Assembly (NCBI RefSeq): GCF_016008875.1
Contig: NZ_JADTQG010000002.1
Span: forward strand, 292,872-356,871
DNA from: Ectopseudomonas mendocina
Lineage (GTDB): Bacteria > Pseudomonadota > Gammaproteobacteria > Pseudomonadales > Pseudomonadaceae
DNA: 64,000 nt
Direction of reading: 5' to 3'
Shown here: in pieces, positions 16,338 to 29,643 of the stretch
Numbering within the stretch: position 1 is the stretch's first letter
How the letters are laid out: each line of letters starts with the position of its first letter
Position numbers and translations under genes: made by a program
The notes under the pieces: generated by a model
What the model saw: only the letters and a program-made list of their open reading frames with translations
Told to the model about the DNA's origin: nothing
Database searches by the model: none

Positions 16338-17679
16338 GACGCGGCGCTCCCGACAGGTGCAGGGCGATCAGGCCGGCGCTCTGCTGCTCCAGAATCTGGA
16401 TCAGGCCTTTGCTGCGACTGGCCAGCAGGCTGTGCAGGAACAGCAGCGGAATGGCCACCACCAGGCCCAGTACGGTGGTCACCAGCGCCTGGGAGATACC
16501 ATCAGCCATCAGGCGCGAGTCGCCGCCACCGCTCTGGGTGATGGCCTGGAAGGTCACGATCATGCCGGTCACGGTGCCCAGCAGGCCGAGCAGCGGCGCC
16601 ACAGCGGCCAGCAGCTTGAGCAGGCCCTGGCCTTTTTCCAGCGGCGGTGTTTCCTGCAGGATCGCTTCGTCGAGCTTCAGCTCGAGGGTTTCCAGGTCAG
16701 CCAGTTGCGGCTTGGCGCCCAGCACGCCGATCACGCGACCTAGCGGGTTGTCGGCGCGCGGTGCGCTGAGGTCGTGCATCTGCGCCTTGACGCCACTGCC
16801 GACGCGGCCCAGGTAGACCATGCGCCAGATGGCCAGAAGCAGACCGAAGGCGCCCAGCACGACGATCACCCAGCCGACCAGGCCACCCTGCTGCAGGCGA
16901 TCCCACAGCGTCGGCTCCTGCTGCAGCTGCGCCAGCAGGCTGCCACGGCTCGGGTCGATGGGCAGCGTGGCGAGGGCGTCGCTGCTGCCCAGGTAGCCCT
17001 GGACCTGGCCCAGGCCGGACGGCTGACGCGGCGGCGCCACCAGTTGCCCGGCGTCGGCGTCGTAACGCAGGAAGGCATCCTCGCCATACACGGCGAAGGC
17101 GCCGACTCGCAGCACCTGCTGCTCCTGACGCGAACCATCGGCATTTACCACCGGCAGCTGCAGGCGCTCGATACGGCCGCTGGCGGCCAGGTCTTCGAGC
17201 AGCAGCATCCAGTAGCCGTCAAGATCCTCGGCGGACGGCAGCGAGCGACTTTCGGCCAGTGCCTTGAGGCGCTTCAGGCGCTCGGGATACTGGGCGTTGA
17301 GCAGGCTGTCCTGCCATTGCCCGGCGACGTCGCCAGCACTCTGGCGCACCACACCGAACAGTTCGCCAAGGTGGCCGACACGCTGCGCCAGCAGTTTTTC
17401 CTGCTCGGCCAGTTCGGCTTCCTGACGGTCGAATTCGGCTTTGAGGCGCTCGCTTTCGGCCTTCTGCGTATTCAGCGCGGAACGCGCGGTGGCCAGCAAT
17501 TGGGCCTGCTCGCCGCGCTTGGCGAGGAACGCCTGCTCGCGCTCCTGCATGGCGCTGACTTCGGCGGCGCGCTCGCTGCGGATGCGCTGCAGCAGTTGAT
17601 CGGGGTTGAGGGTTTCGGCCACGGCGGCCAGTGCCGGCAACAGGCTGAGCGCCAGTACGGCTACAACACGACGACTCAT
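16330..17679 (-). CDS. TtpC-like MotA/TolQ/ExbB protein with exported coiled-coil N-terminus
   Basis: 449 residues. A signal peptide (MSRRVVAVLALSLLPALAAVA) leads into a charged coiled-coil (EREQAFLAKRGEQAQLLATA ... QEAELAEQEKLLAQR, about 30-135) and a periplasmic domain, then membrane helices and a C-terminal ExbB domain (LLKLLAAVAPLLGLLGTVTG, ISQALVTTVLGLVVAIPLLF). This is the architecture of TtpC, which the TonB2 system of Vibrio needs for iron-siderophore uptake. The start at 17679 overlaps the DUF3450 stop by four bases. Confidence 0.9.
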   Translation of the reverse strand: MSRRVVAVLALSLLPALAAVAETLNPDQLLQRIRSERAAEVSAMQEREQAFLAKRGEQAQLLATARSALNTQKAESERLKAEFDRQEAELAEQEKLLAQRVGHLGELFGVVRQSAGDVAGQWQDSLLNAQYPERLKRLKALAESRSLPSAEDLDGYWMLLLEDLAASGRIERLQLPVVNADGSRQEQQVLRVGAFAVYGEDAFLRYDADAGQLVAPPRQPSGLGQVQGYLGSSDALATLPIDPSRGSLLAQLQQEPTLWDRLQQGGLVGWVIVVLGAFGLLLAIWRMVYLGRVGSGVKAQMHDLSAPRADNPLGRVIGVLGAKPQLADLETLELKLDEAILQETPPLEKGQGLLKLLAAVAPLLGLLGTVTGMIVTFQAITQSGGGDSRLMADGISQALVTTVLGLVVAIPLLFLHSLLASRSKGLIQILEQQSAGLIALHLSGAPRRD

Positions 17680-18449
17680 TGTGCGGCCTCCTCGGCCAGG
17701 GTCTTGATCGGCAGGGACAGCACGGCGGGTGCCTGTTGCTGACGGGCGATGGCGATGGCCTGGGTCAGCGGACGACGCGCGCTGCCGTCGAGCACTTCCC
17801 ATGCCTTGGTCTGCGGGTTCCACCAGCCGCTCTCGTGGGCATCGAGGGTCTGGTAATAGAGCATGCTGCGGCCAAGGCGCAGGAATTCAACGCTGCGCGA
17901 ACCACCGTCGGCCTGGTTCAGCTCGCCACGCCAGGCTTCGAGCGTACGGCCATAATCGCTCTCGATCTGATAGGCCTCGAGGATGCGGCGGTATTTGTCG
18001 GCCAGGCTGACGTCGGCGCGCGGCAGCAGATCCTGCAATTGCGCCAGCCGGTCTTCACGCTCTTCAGGCAGGAACGGCAGGTCGGCGGCGATGAATTCTC
18101 CCAGCACCTCGACCATCTTGACCATCTGCGGGCTCACCGCTTCCTGGGTACGTTCGATGCCATCGAGCTGCTTCTGATAACTGGCCAGCTCCTGGCGCTG
18201 GGCTTCAACCAGGTCACGAAGTTGACTGTTATAACCTTTCAAAGCCTCAGCCTGCTGCAAGGCATTTCGGTACTCGGTCAGCATCTCACGGCTGGCGTCA
18301 TCCAGCTGCTCGACACGGCCCTGCGAGGCTTTTGCCTCGGCGGCCAGGCGCTGACTTTCATCGAGCGCGGCATCTAGCGGCGCAGCAGCCAGCGAGCCGC
18401 TGGCCAACATTAGGGCCACGGCCAGGGAACGGAGGGGGAAGCGATTCAT
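17676..18449 (-). CDS. DUF3450 exported coiled-coil protein
   Basis: 257 residues from MNRFPLRSLAVALML, with a signal peptide ending near LAAAPLD. Residues about 35-130 are a heptad-rich coiled coil (RLAAEAKASQGRVEQLDDASREMLTEYRNALQQAEAL ... RDLVEAQRQELASYQKQLDG, quoted in parts), followed by the conserved DLPFLPEEREDRLAQLQ and MLYYQTLD of DUF3450. It is the first gene of the TtpC-type cluster; the family has no fixed biochemical role but always accompanies TtpC. A longer frame to 18530 lacks a signal peptide at its start and was rejected. A Fur-like box lies 33 bases upstream. Confidence 0.88.
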   Translation of the reverse strand: MNRFPLRSLAVALMLASGSLAAAPLDAALDESQRLAAEAKASQGRVEQLDDASREMLTEYRNALQQAEALKGYNSQLRDLVEAQRQELASYQKQLDGIERTQEAVSPQMVKMVEVLGEFIAADLPFLPEEREDRLAQLQDLLPRADVSLADKYRRILEAYQIESDYGRTLEAWRGELNQADGGSRSVEFLRLGRSMLYYQTLDAHESGWWNPQTKAWEVLDGSARRPLTQAIAIARQQQAPAVLSLPIKTLAEEAAQ

Positions 18450-18481
18450 GCGCAAAGGGTCCTCAACAGACGGGCTTGCCT

Positions 18482-18500
18482 CAAAAAGAGAAACATTATC
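18482..18500 (-). promoter_or_regulatory. putative Fur box upstream of the TonB cluster
   Basis: CAAAAAGAGAAACATTATC matches the 19-base Fur consensus (GATAATGATAATCATTATC) at 14 of 19 positions by eye, with the right half CATTATC perfect. It lies 33-51 bases upstream of the DUF3450 ATG, where it would overlap a promoter. Iron repression of the cluster is inferred. Confidence 0.5.
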
Positions 18501-18640
18501 ATCTAGAGATGCATTTGAAGCAATGGACAAAACACCGCAGCAGAGCCCGTCGATCTATTGAGCCAGGTCAAAAAGTGGATTGTTGCTTGGCTTAGCATTG
18601 ATTTCAGCCAAGACACAACCGACTCGAAATGGAGCTCGCT

Positions 18641-19324
18641 ATGTACAAGTCACTGTTCACTGCCTCACTGCTGGCCCTGGCCATCGCTGCACCCATCGCT
18701 CAGGCTCACCAGGCTGGCGACATCATCGTCCGCGCCGGCGCCATCACCGTCGATCCGCATGAGGACAGCGGCAACATCGATCACGCCGTACTGGGCAAGG
18801 TCGCTGGCAGCGGCGCGACCCTGAACAGCGATACCCAGCTGGGCCTGAACTTCGCCTACATGGTCACCGACAACTTCGGCATCGAATTGCTGGCAGCCAC
18901 ACCTTTCAGCCACGACGTTGGTGTCAAGGGCATGCCGGGCGCCTTTGCCGGCCTGAACGGCAAGCTGGGCAGCCTCAAGCACCTGCCGCCGACCATCAGC
19001 GCCGTCTACTATCCGCTGGACAAGAGCTCGGCCTTCCAGCCCTACGTCGGTGTCGGTATCAACTACACCTGGTTCTTCGATACCGAACTGAGCAGCGAAG
19101 CCGAAGCCAAGGGTTTCCGTGGCCTGGACATGAAGGACTCCTGGGGCCTGGCCGGACAGATCGGCATGGACTACATGCTGAGCGACAACCTGATGCTCAA
19201 CGCCCAGGTGCGCTACATCGATATCGATACCACCGGCACTACTCACCTGGCCGGCGACAAGGTCAAGGTGGATGTGGACGTCGATCCATTCGTCTACATG
19301 GTCGGCCTGGGTTACAAGTTCTGA
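18641..19324 (+). CDS. oprG: outer membrane protein OprG (OmpW family)
   Basis: 227 residues: signal peptide MYKSLFTASLLALAIAAPIAQA, then HQAGDIIVRAGAITVDPHED, the conserved start of OmpW/OprG eight-stranded barrels. Also seen are YMVTDNFGIELLAATPFSHD, LPPTISAVYYPL, YVGVGINYTWFFD and the terminal aromatic strand ending LGYKF. OmpW-type channels pass small hydrophobic molecules across the outer membrane. It diverges from the DUF3450 gene, with 191 bases between starts; I see no convincing ANR box there. The next gene is convergent and a terminator separates them. Confidence 0.95.
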   Translation: MYKSLFTASLLALAIAAPIAQAHQAGDIIVRAGAITVDPHEDSGNIDHAVLGKVAGSGATLNSDTQLGLNFAYMVTDNFGIELLAATPFSHDVGVKGMPGAFAGLNGKLGSLKHLPPTISAVYYPLDKSSAFQPYVGVGINYTWFFDTELSSEAEAKGFRGLDMKDSWGLAGQIGMDYMLSDNLMLNAQVRYIDIDTTGTTHLAGDKVKVDVDVDPFVYMVGLGYKF

Positions 19325-19343
19325 TAGACCACGCAGAAACGAG

Positions 19344-19367
19344 AAAGCCGGCGAATGCCGGCTTTTT
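19344..19367. terminator. bidirectional intrinsic terminator after oprG
   Basis: AAAGCCGGC-GAAT-GCCGGCTTTTTC: a 9-bp stem with T-tract on the plus strand and A-run on the other side, between oprG and the convergent epimerase gene. Confidence 0.9.
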
Positions 19368-19379
19368 CATGGGTTCGAT

Positions 19380-20300
19380 TCACTGCCCGAGCAATTGACG
19401 CAACCCTTCACGCAGCGGCGTCTGCTGCGGCATCCGGTAGTGCGCCTGCAAACGCGTATTGTCGGCGCGCGAGTGGCGGATATCGCCAGCACGCGCCGGC
19501 AAATGCGTCACCTGCGGCAGACCGCCGCAAAGCGCACCGATCTCCGTCAGCAGCTGGTTGAGACTGACGGCCTGCTTCCAGCCAACATTGACCGGCTGCT
19601 CGACAAACTCACCGAGCAGGCCCTGCAACAGCAGCTCGATCAGATCGCCGACATAAAAGAAATCACGGGTCTGCTCGCCGTCGCCAAAGACACTGATCGG
19701 CAGTCCCTGCTGCGCCCGCTGGGTGAAAATACTGATCACCCCGGAGTATGGCGACGATGGATCCTGGCGCGGCCCGAAGATATTGAAGAAACGAAATACC
19801 GCTGGTTCCAGCGCGTGCTGACGGCGATAGAAATCCAGGTAGTGCTCGCTGGCGAGCTTATCGGCCGCATAGGGCGTCAATGGCGCCTTGGCGGTGACCT
19901 CGTCGATCGCCACGCCTTCACCGTTGTTGCCATAGATCGCCGCACTGGAGGCATAGATCACACGTCGCACGCCGTGCTGACGCATGGCCTCGCAGATATT
20001 CAGGGTACCGATGAAGTTGCTCTGATGCGTCGCTACTGGATCATCCACCGAAGCCTGCACCGATGCTACCGCAGCCAGATGCGCCACGGCGGAACAGCCG
20101 GCGACCGCGCGGGCGACCACCTCGGCATCGGCGACATCACCTTCGATGAAGTGCAAGCGCGGGTTGTCCAGCGGCAGGTTGCTGCGCTTGCCCATGGACA
20201 GGTTGTCCAGCACTCGCACGCTGTGGCCAGCCGCCAGCAAGGCATCGGCTAGGTGCGAACCGATAAAGCCGGCGCCGCCGGTTACAAGAATTTCAGCCAT
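19380..20300 (-). CDS. NAD-dependent sugar-nucleotide epimerase/dehydratase
   Basis: 306 residues of the extended SDR family: ILVTGGAGFIGSHLADALL binds NAD, then GDVADAEVV, AHLAAVASV, the catalytic Ser in ASSAAIYG and Tyr/Lys in YAADK, FFNIFGPRQDPSSPYSGV and DFFYVGDL for the sugar nucleotide. It resembles UDP-glucose/UDP-GlcNAc 4-epimerases; the exact substrate cannot be said. The start at 20300 (MAEILVTGG) overlaps the end of the upstream gene by eight bases, so the two form an operon. No glycosyltransferases are adjacent. Confidence 0.9.
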   Translation of the reverse strand: MAEILVTGGAGFIGSHLADALLAAGHSVRVLDNLSMGKRSNLPLDNPRLHFIEGDVADAEVVARAVAGCSAVAHLAAVASVQASVDDPVATHQSNFIGTLNICEAMRQHGVRRVIYASSAAIYGNNGEGVAIDEVTAKAPLTPYAADKLASEHYLDFYRRQHALEPAVFRFFNIFGPRQDPSSPYSGVISIFTQRAQQGLPISVFGDGEQTRDFFYVGDLIELLLQGLLGEFVEQPVNVGWKQAVSLNQLLTEIGALCGGLPQVTHLPARAGDIRHSRADNTRLQAHYRMPQQTPLREGLRQLLGQ

Positions 20301-21177
20301 GACGGTAATAACGGTCCAGCAGGCTCGGCAGACCGGAGCGCCAGGCGCGTGGTTTGATGCCGAAAGTGTGAAGAATCTTCTTGCAGGCCAGCACCGCGTG
20401 CTGCGGCTCGTCGGCAGCATCCGGGCGAGCGGCGTGGGCCTGGGGCGCGACATCCTCGACCAGGTTGCTGCGATAGTGACGCGCTTCGCTCAGTACCGCC
20501 TGCCCCAGGCTCAGCGACGTGCTGGCCTCGTGACCACCGTAATGATAGGTGCCCCACAGGGGCGACTCGCAATCGAGCTGCTTGAGTACCGCCAGAAGCA
20601 CCCGTGCGGCATCGTCCACCGGAGTGGGGTTGCCGCGCCGATCATCGGCGAGATACAGCGCCTCGTCACGCTCGGCGCGCAGCAGAAAGCGCCCCAGCAG
20701 CCCTTCACGGCTGTCATCGAGCAACCAGCCGAAGCGCAGCAGCACATGCCGCGGACAGATCGCCCGCACGCTCTGCTCCAGCCGCCACAATGCCTGGCCA
20801 CGCAGCCCCAGAGGTACCGGCTCTTCCTTTTCGCTGTAGGCGGTGACGCGCGAACCGTCGAACACGCGGTAGCTGGACGGCTGCAGCAGCACGATGGAGT
20901 GGTGCTGGCACAGCTCGGCCAGACGCTCCACCGCGCGTTCCTGGGTTTGCAGACGCGACTCGGCCACCGACTCGGCCTGGAACCAGTCGAAGTAGTAAGC
21001 CAGGTTGATCAGCGCATCCGGGCGGGTATCGTCGAGCAACTCGGTCAGGCTGGCAGCATCCCAGCCCTCTTCCGGCGGACGTGGCGCGAGGAAGCTGATG
21101 TCTTCCTCGGCGCCAAGACGGATCAGCGCTTGCCCCAGGGCACTACCGCCGCCCAGCAGCATCAGGCGCATTCGCAT
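20293..21177 (-). CDS. RmlD-like sugar-nucleotide-binding SDR protein, catalytic motif apparently lost
   Basis: 294 residues with MRLMLLGGGSALGQALIRLGA as NAD(P)-binding start, INLAYYFDW, SSYRVFDG (RmlD has STDYVFDG), VLLRFGWLLDD and GNPTPVDDAARVL, so the overall match is to dTDP-4-dehydrorhamnose reductase-like proteins. Where RmlD has the YxxxK motif this sequence reads LGLRGQALWRLE, without Tyr or Lys, so ordinary SDR catalysis is doubtful. It is coupled to the epimerase gene and may act as a partner or a binding protein. Starts MRMRL; the second Met is possible. Confidence 0.8.
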   Translation of the reverse strand: MRMRLMLLGGGSALGQALIRLGAEEDISFLAPRPPEEGWDAASLTELLDDTRPDALINLAYYFDWFQAESVAESRLQTQERAVERLAELCQHHSIVLLQPSSYRVFDGSRVTAYSEKEEPVPLGLRGQALWRLEQSVRAICPRHVLLRFGWLLDDSREGLLGRFLLRAERDEALYLADDRRGNPTPVDDAARVLLAVLKQLDCESPLWGTYHYGGHEASTSLSLGQAVLSEARHYRSNLVEDVAPQAHAARPDAADEPQHAVLACKKILHTFGIKPRAWRSGLPSLLDRYYRHG

Positions 21178-21196
21178 AGGCTAGAGCCCGCTCGGA

Positions 21197-21688
21197 TCAG
21201 AACGGGATGTCGTCATCGAAACTGTCGTAGTCAGGTGCTGGCTGGGCCTGCTGCGGCGCAGGGCGCTGCTGACGCGGGGCCTGTTGCGGCTCGCGCTGCG
21301 GGGCCGGACGCGATTGGCGCGGAGCACCGCCTTCATCACCGCTCGGACGACCGCCCAGCAGCTGCATGGTGCCCTGCATGTCGACGATGATCTCGGTGGT
21401 GTAGCGCTTGATGCCGTCCTTTTCCCACTCGCGGGTCTGCAGCTTGCCTTCGATGTACACCTGCGAACCCTTGCGCAGGTACTCTCCGGCGATCTCGGCG
21501 ACCTTGCCGAACAACGCGACGCGGTGCCATTCGGTCTTCTCGACCTTCTGCCCGGTCTGCTTGTCGGTCCACTGCTCGCTGGTGGCCAGGCTCAGGTTGG
21601 TCACCGCGTTGCCGCTGGGCAGGTAGCGTGTTTCCGGGTCCTGGCCGCAGGTGCCGACCAGAATGACTTTGTTAACCCCACGGGCCAT
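21197..21688 (-). CDS. ssb: single-stranded DNA-binding protein
   Basis: 163 residues. An OB-fold N-terminal domain ([62 protein letters not shown]), then a Gln/Pro/Arg-rich linker and the acidic tail DSFDDDIPF that binds partner proteins. It coats ssDNA in replication and repair. It lies 18 bases after the MFS gene on the same strand and opposite uvrA further up, the usual uvrA/MFS/ssb order. I see no LexA box. Confidence 0.98.
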   Translation of the reverse strand: MARGVNKVILVGTCGQDPETRYLPSGNAVTNLSLATSEQWTDKQTGQKVEKTEWHRVALFGKVAEIAGEYLRKGSQVYIEGKLQTREWEKDGIKRYTTEIIVDMQGTMQLLGGRPSGDEGGAPRQSRPAPQREPQQAPRQQRPAPQQAQPAPDYDSFDDDIPF

Positions 21689-21706
21689 AACGTTCTCCTA
21701 GGCTAC

Positions 21707-23092
21707 TCACGCCGCGGGCGCCGATGCGATCAGGCGCTCCACTGACGTGCGATCCACTTGTTGGGTATCGACTTTGATATAGATGGCCGCTTCGTCGACC
21801 ACCACCACGGCGTCCGCCACTCCCGGCGTCGCCTTGAGGCGTTCGACCAGTCCGACATCGGCCAGTGCCGCGGCATCGAGCGGCAGGCGCAAACTGGTCA
21901 CGTACGGCGGTTCGCGCATAGTAACAGCAATGGCCAGCCAAATTGCACAGAGCACGGCACAGCCGATGAACACACCGCCCAACCCCACATGCTGGTACAG
22001 CCAGCCACCGAGAATGCCGCCCAGCGCGGCTCCGAGGAACTGACTGGTTGAGTAAACGCCCATCGCCGTGCCCTTGCCGCCCGCTGGCGCAACCTTGCTG
22101 ACCAGCGACGGCAGCGAGGCCTCGAGCAGGTTGAAGGCTGTGAAAAACACCACGATACCCAGCACCAGCGTGCGCAGACTGTTGCCGAAGAGGGCGAAGT
22201 AAAGCTCGCAGAGCAGCAACACCGTTACTGCCCCGAGCAACACGCGCTTCATCTGACGCTTCTTCTCGCCGTAGATGATGAACGGCACCATGCCGAAGAA
22301 ACCGATCAACAGCGCGGTGAGATAGACCCACCAGTGTTCTTCCTTGACCAGCCCGCCCTGCTCCACCAGCGCCAGCGGCAAGGCGACGAAACTCGCCATC
22401 AGCACCGCATGCAGGGCCAGGATGGCGAAGTCCAGACGCAGCAGGTCGCCATGCTTGAGAGTCGGCCACAGCGCCTGCGCCGCCACACCGGACTCGCGAT
22501 GCTGCAGCGGCCCGGCATCTTTCGGCACGATGCCGGCGACGATCAGGATACCGAGCAACGCCAGCGCCCCGGTGGCCCAGAACAACCCGGACAGGCCGAA
22601 GGCACGGGTCAGCAGCGGGCCGACCACCATGGCCACGGCGAACGACAGGCCGATGCTCATGCCGATCATGGCCATGGCCTTAGTCCGATGCTGTTCGCGA
22701 GTCAGGTCAGAGAGCAGCGCCATTACTGCCGCGGAAATCGCTCCGGCCCCCTGCAACACGCGCCCGGCGATCACGCCCCAGATCGAGTCGGCATTGGCCG
22801 CCAGCACGCTGCCGGCGGCGAAGATCAGCAGGCCGACATAGATCACCGGACGTCGGCCGATGCGATCGCTGATGATGCCGAAGGGAATTTGCAGCACAGC
22901 CTGAGTCAAACCATAGGCACCGATGGCCAGACCGATCAGCGCAGGCGTACTGCCGGTCAGGTCCATGCCGTAGGTGGCCAGCACCGGCAACACCATGAAC
23001 ATACCCAGCATACGAAACGCGAACACCATGGCCAGGCCGCCGGCCGCGCGGGTCTCGCTACTACTCATGCGCTCGCTGTGCGGATCGTGCAT
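21707..23092 (-). CDS. MFS transporter with C-terminal YAM-like domain (YajR family)
   Basis: 461 residues, about 12 hydrophobic helices (first FAFRMLGMFMVLPVLATYGMDL), with MFS motif A as GIISDRIGRRPVI after helix 2. After the last helix (about residue 390) comes a soluble ferredoxin-like tail (RLPLDAAALADVGLVERLKATPGVADAVVVVDEAAIYIKV, quoted in parts) similar to the YAM domain of E. coli YajR. The substrate is unknown. The start at 23092 (MHDPHSERMSSSE) is chosen because frames further up run into the uvrA promoter region; MSSSE at 23068 is possible. Diverges from uvrA. Confidence 0.88.
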   Translation of the reverse strand: MHDPHSERMSSSETRAAGGLAMVFAFRMLGMFMVLPVLATYGMDLTGSTPALIGLAIGAYGLTQAVLQIPFGIISDRIGRRPVIYVGLLIFAAGSVLAANADSIWGVIAGRVLQGAGAISAAVMALLSDLTREQHRTKAMAMIGMSIGLSFAVAMVVGPLLTRAFGLSGLFWATGALALLGILIVAGIVPKDAGPLQHRESGVAAQALWPTLKHGDLLRLDFAILALHAVLMASFVALPLALVEQGGLVKEEHWWVYLTALLIGFFGMVPFIIYGEKKRQMKRVLLGAVTVLLLCELYFALFGNSLRTLVLGIVVFFTAFNLLEASLPSLVSKVAPAGGKGTAMGVYSTSQFLGAALGGILGGWLYQHVGLGGVFIGCAVLCAIWLAIAVTMREPPYVTSLRLPLDAAALADVGLVERLKATPGVADAVVVVDEAAIYIKVDTQQVDRTSVERLIASAPAA

Positions 23093-23283
23093 CGGATAAA
23101 TCCTGAGGAAATCAGCCGGCGATTCTAGCAGCAGGCGCCGTTTCGGCACAGGCGCACACTTTGCCGCAGGGTAGCTGCAAGCCCTATACTCGACCGTTTT
23201 CCGCCCGCCCAGCGAGGCCCGTTGCAAGCCGCCAGCGTTTGATGCGGCAGTGGCAACACAGACAGCTTTCAGAGGTTCCCTAA

Positions 23284-26142
<2,859 letters not shown>

Positions 26143-26153
26143 GAGCAGAAACG

Positions 26154-26182
26154 AAAAGCCAGAGCATGAGCTCTGGCTTTTT
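26154..26182. terminator. bidirectional intrinsic terminator between uvrA and ftnA
   Basis: AAAAGCCAGAGC-ATGA-GCTCTGGCTTTTT: a 12-bp stem with a T-tract on each strand, placed between the convergent genes. Confidence 0.92.
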
Positions 26183-26211
26183 CTTGTGGCTTGCAGCTTG
26201 AAGCTTGTCGC

Positions 26212-26676
26212 TTACATCTGACTTTGCAGGTACTTCTCCAGCCCCAGCTTGTCGATCAGCTGCAGCTGGATTTCCAGCCAATAGGCGTGATCTTCCTCGG
26301 TGTCCTTGAGCTGCAGCAGCAGGATGTCGCGGGTCTGGTAATCCTGATGTTTCTCGCACAGTTCGATGCCCTTGCTCAGGGCCGCACGCACTTCGTACTC
26401 CAGGGCCAGATCCAGCTTCAGCGCCTCGGGCACGGTCTGCCCGAACGTGAAGTCGTTGGGCACCATGTCCGGCACGCCCTCGAGGAAAATGATGCGCTTG
26501 AGCAACGCATCGGCGTGCTGGGTTTCCTCTTCCATCTCGTGATTGATGCGTTCGTAGAGCTTGCCGAAGCCCCAGTCCTCATACAGCCGTGAGTGGATGA
26601 AATACTGGTCACGAGCGGCCAGCTCGCCTTTGAGCAGATGCTTGAGATAGTCGACGACTACGGTGTGGCCTTTCAT
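26212..26676 (-). CDS. ftnA: bacterial ferritin FtnA (often annotated bacterioferritin bfrA)
   Basis: 154 residues of the ferritin four-helix bundle. The diiron centre is complete: E18, E51, H54 (EETQH), E93 region (LEYEVR), E127 and H130 (EEDH). Residue 52, where haem-binding bacterioferritins have Met, is Thr, and the P. aeruginosa homologue at this locus (first called bfrA) was shown to be a haem-free ferritin, now ftnA. It stores iron and detoxifies Fe(II). The start at 26676 (MKGHTVV) has AAGGA nine bases upstream; seven upstream codons were rejected. Next to katG, a haem peroxidase, it fits an oxidative/iron-stress neighbourhood. Confidence 0.93.
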   Translation of the reverse strand: MKGHTVVVDYLKHLLKGELAARDQYFIHSRLYEDWGFGKLYERINHEMEEETQHADALLKRIIFLEGVPDMVPNDFTFGQTVPEALKLDLALEYEVRAALSKGIELCEKHQDYQTRDILLLQLKDTEEDHAYWLEIQLQLIDKLGLEKYLQSQM

Positions 26677-26741
26677 GCCGGGCATTCCTTGTTGCATTCA
26701 TGAACAGGGAGCAATGCTCCGCCTGACACGGGGTTCGGTCA

Positions 26742-26776
26742 AGCAAAAGCACAACGCCTCCACGAGGGAGGCGTTG
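26742..26776 (-). terminator. intrinsic terminator of katG
   Basis: CAACGCCTCC-loop-GGAGGCGTTG gives a 10-bp stem; on the minus strand it is followed by TGCTTTTGCTT. It lies 37 bases after the katG stop. Confidence 0.75.
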
Positions 26777-26812
26777 CGGCTTACTGACGCACCAGCGATG
26801 CGCCGGTCAGGC

Positions 26813-29023
<2,211 letters not shown>

Positions 29024-29168
29024 CTAGCCCCAGCCAGCAAGGCGAACCAATTCATCAAGCGAAACGGCTCGATAGTTAATTTCTTTCGGAAGCCAAAGCC
29101 GCCAACCAGCGCCGGAATTCGCTTGAAAACACTCAGGCAGCGGCGTGCAAATGCGTAAATCCAGACAA

Positions 29169-29195
29169 CAAAAAACCGGGCACTAGGCCCGGTTT
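29169..29195 (-). terminator. terminator of the alpha operon after rplQ
   Basis: AAACCGGGC-loop-GCCCGGTTT (9 bp) followed on the minus strand by TTTGTTG, 18 bases after the rplQ stop codon. Confidence 0.9.
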
Positions 29196-29212
29196 CTTGT
29201 ACAACCAGCAAC

Positions 29213-29599
29213 TTACTCGGCAGCTTCTACCGAACCGCCGACCGGACGGTCGACCAGTTCAACGTAAGCCATCGGAGCGTTGTCGCCAGCGCGGAAGCCG
29301 CACTTGAGGATGCGCAGGTAGCCGCCGTTACGGGTGGCGTAGCGCTTGCCCAGATCGTTGAACAGCTTGCCGACGATGGCTTTCGAACGGGTACGATCGA
29401 AGGCCAGACGACGGTTGGCAACGCTGTCTTCCTTGGCCAGGGTGATCAGCGGCTCGGCAACGCGACGCAGTTCCTTGGCTTTCGGCAGGGTAGTTTTGAT
29501 CAGCTCGTGCTCGAACAGCGAGACCGCCATGTTCTGGAACATGGCCTTGCGGTGAGCGCTGGTGCGGCTGAGGTGACGGCCACTTTTACGATGACGCAT
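29213..29599 (-). CDS. rplQ: 50S ribosomal protein L17
   Basis: 128 residues beginning [20 protein letters not shown], the invariant L17 start. L17 sits near the exit tunnel. It is the last gene of the alpha operon (rpsM-rpsK-rpsD-rpoA-rplQ), 44 bases after rpoA, and is followed by a terminator. A Gly/Ala-rich C-terminus ([12 protein letters not shown]) is usual in Pseudomonas. Confidence 0.98.
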
Positions 29600-29643
29600 G
29601 GTTCAATTCCTTACCAAACTTGTTCGTTCGGTGATGATGACGA

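Noticed and set aside
18598..18611. TTGATTTCAGCCAA as an ANR/FNR box ahead of oprG
   Set aside because: Only the left half matches TTGAT-N4-ATCAA, and it lies too near the start codon for a normal activating position.
20301..20453. 51-codon N-terminal extension of the epimerase
   Set aside because: It lies wholly inside the upstream gene and precedes the NAD-binding motif that normally starts at residue 3-5.
23093..23283. LexA operator in the uvrA/MFS divergent region
   Set aside because: No CTG-N10-CAG with the required AT-rich centre was found, so SOS control of uvrA is not supported here.
29070..29085. OxyR site upstream of katG
   Set aside because: Only one ATAG-N7-CTTT half is present and the second half-site is missing.
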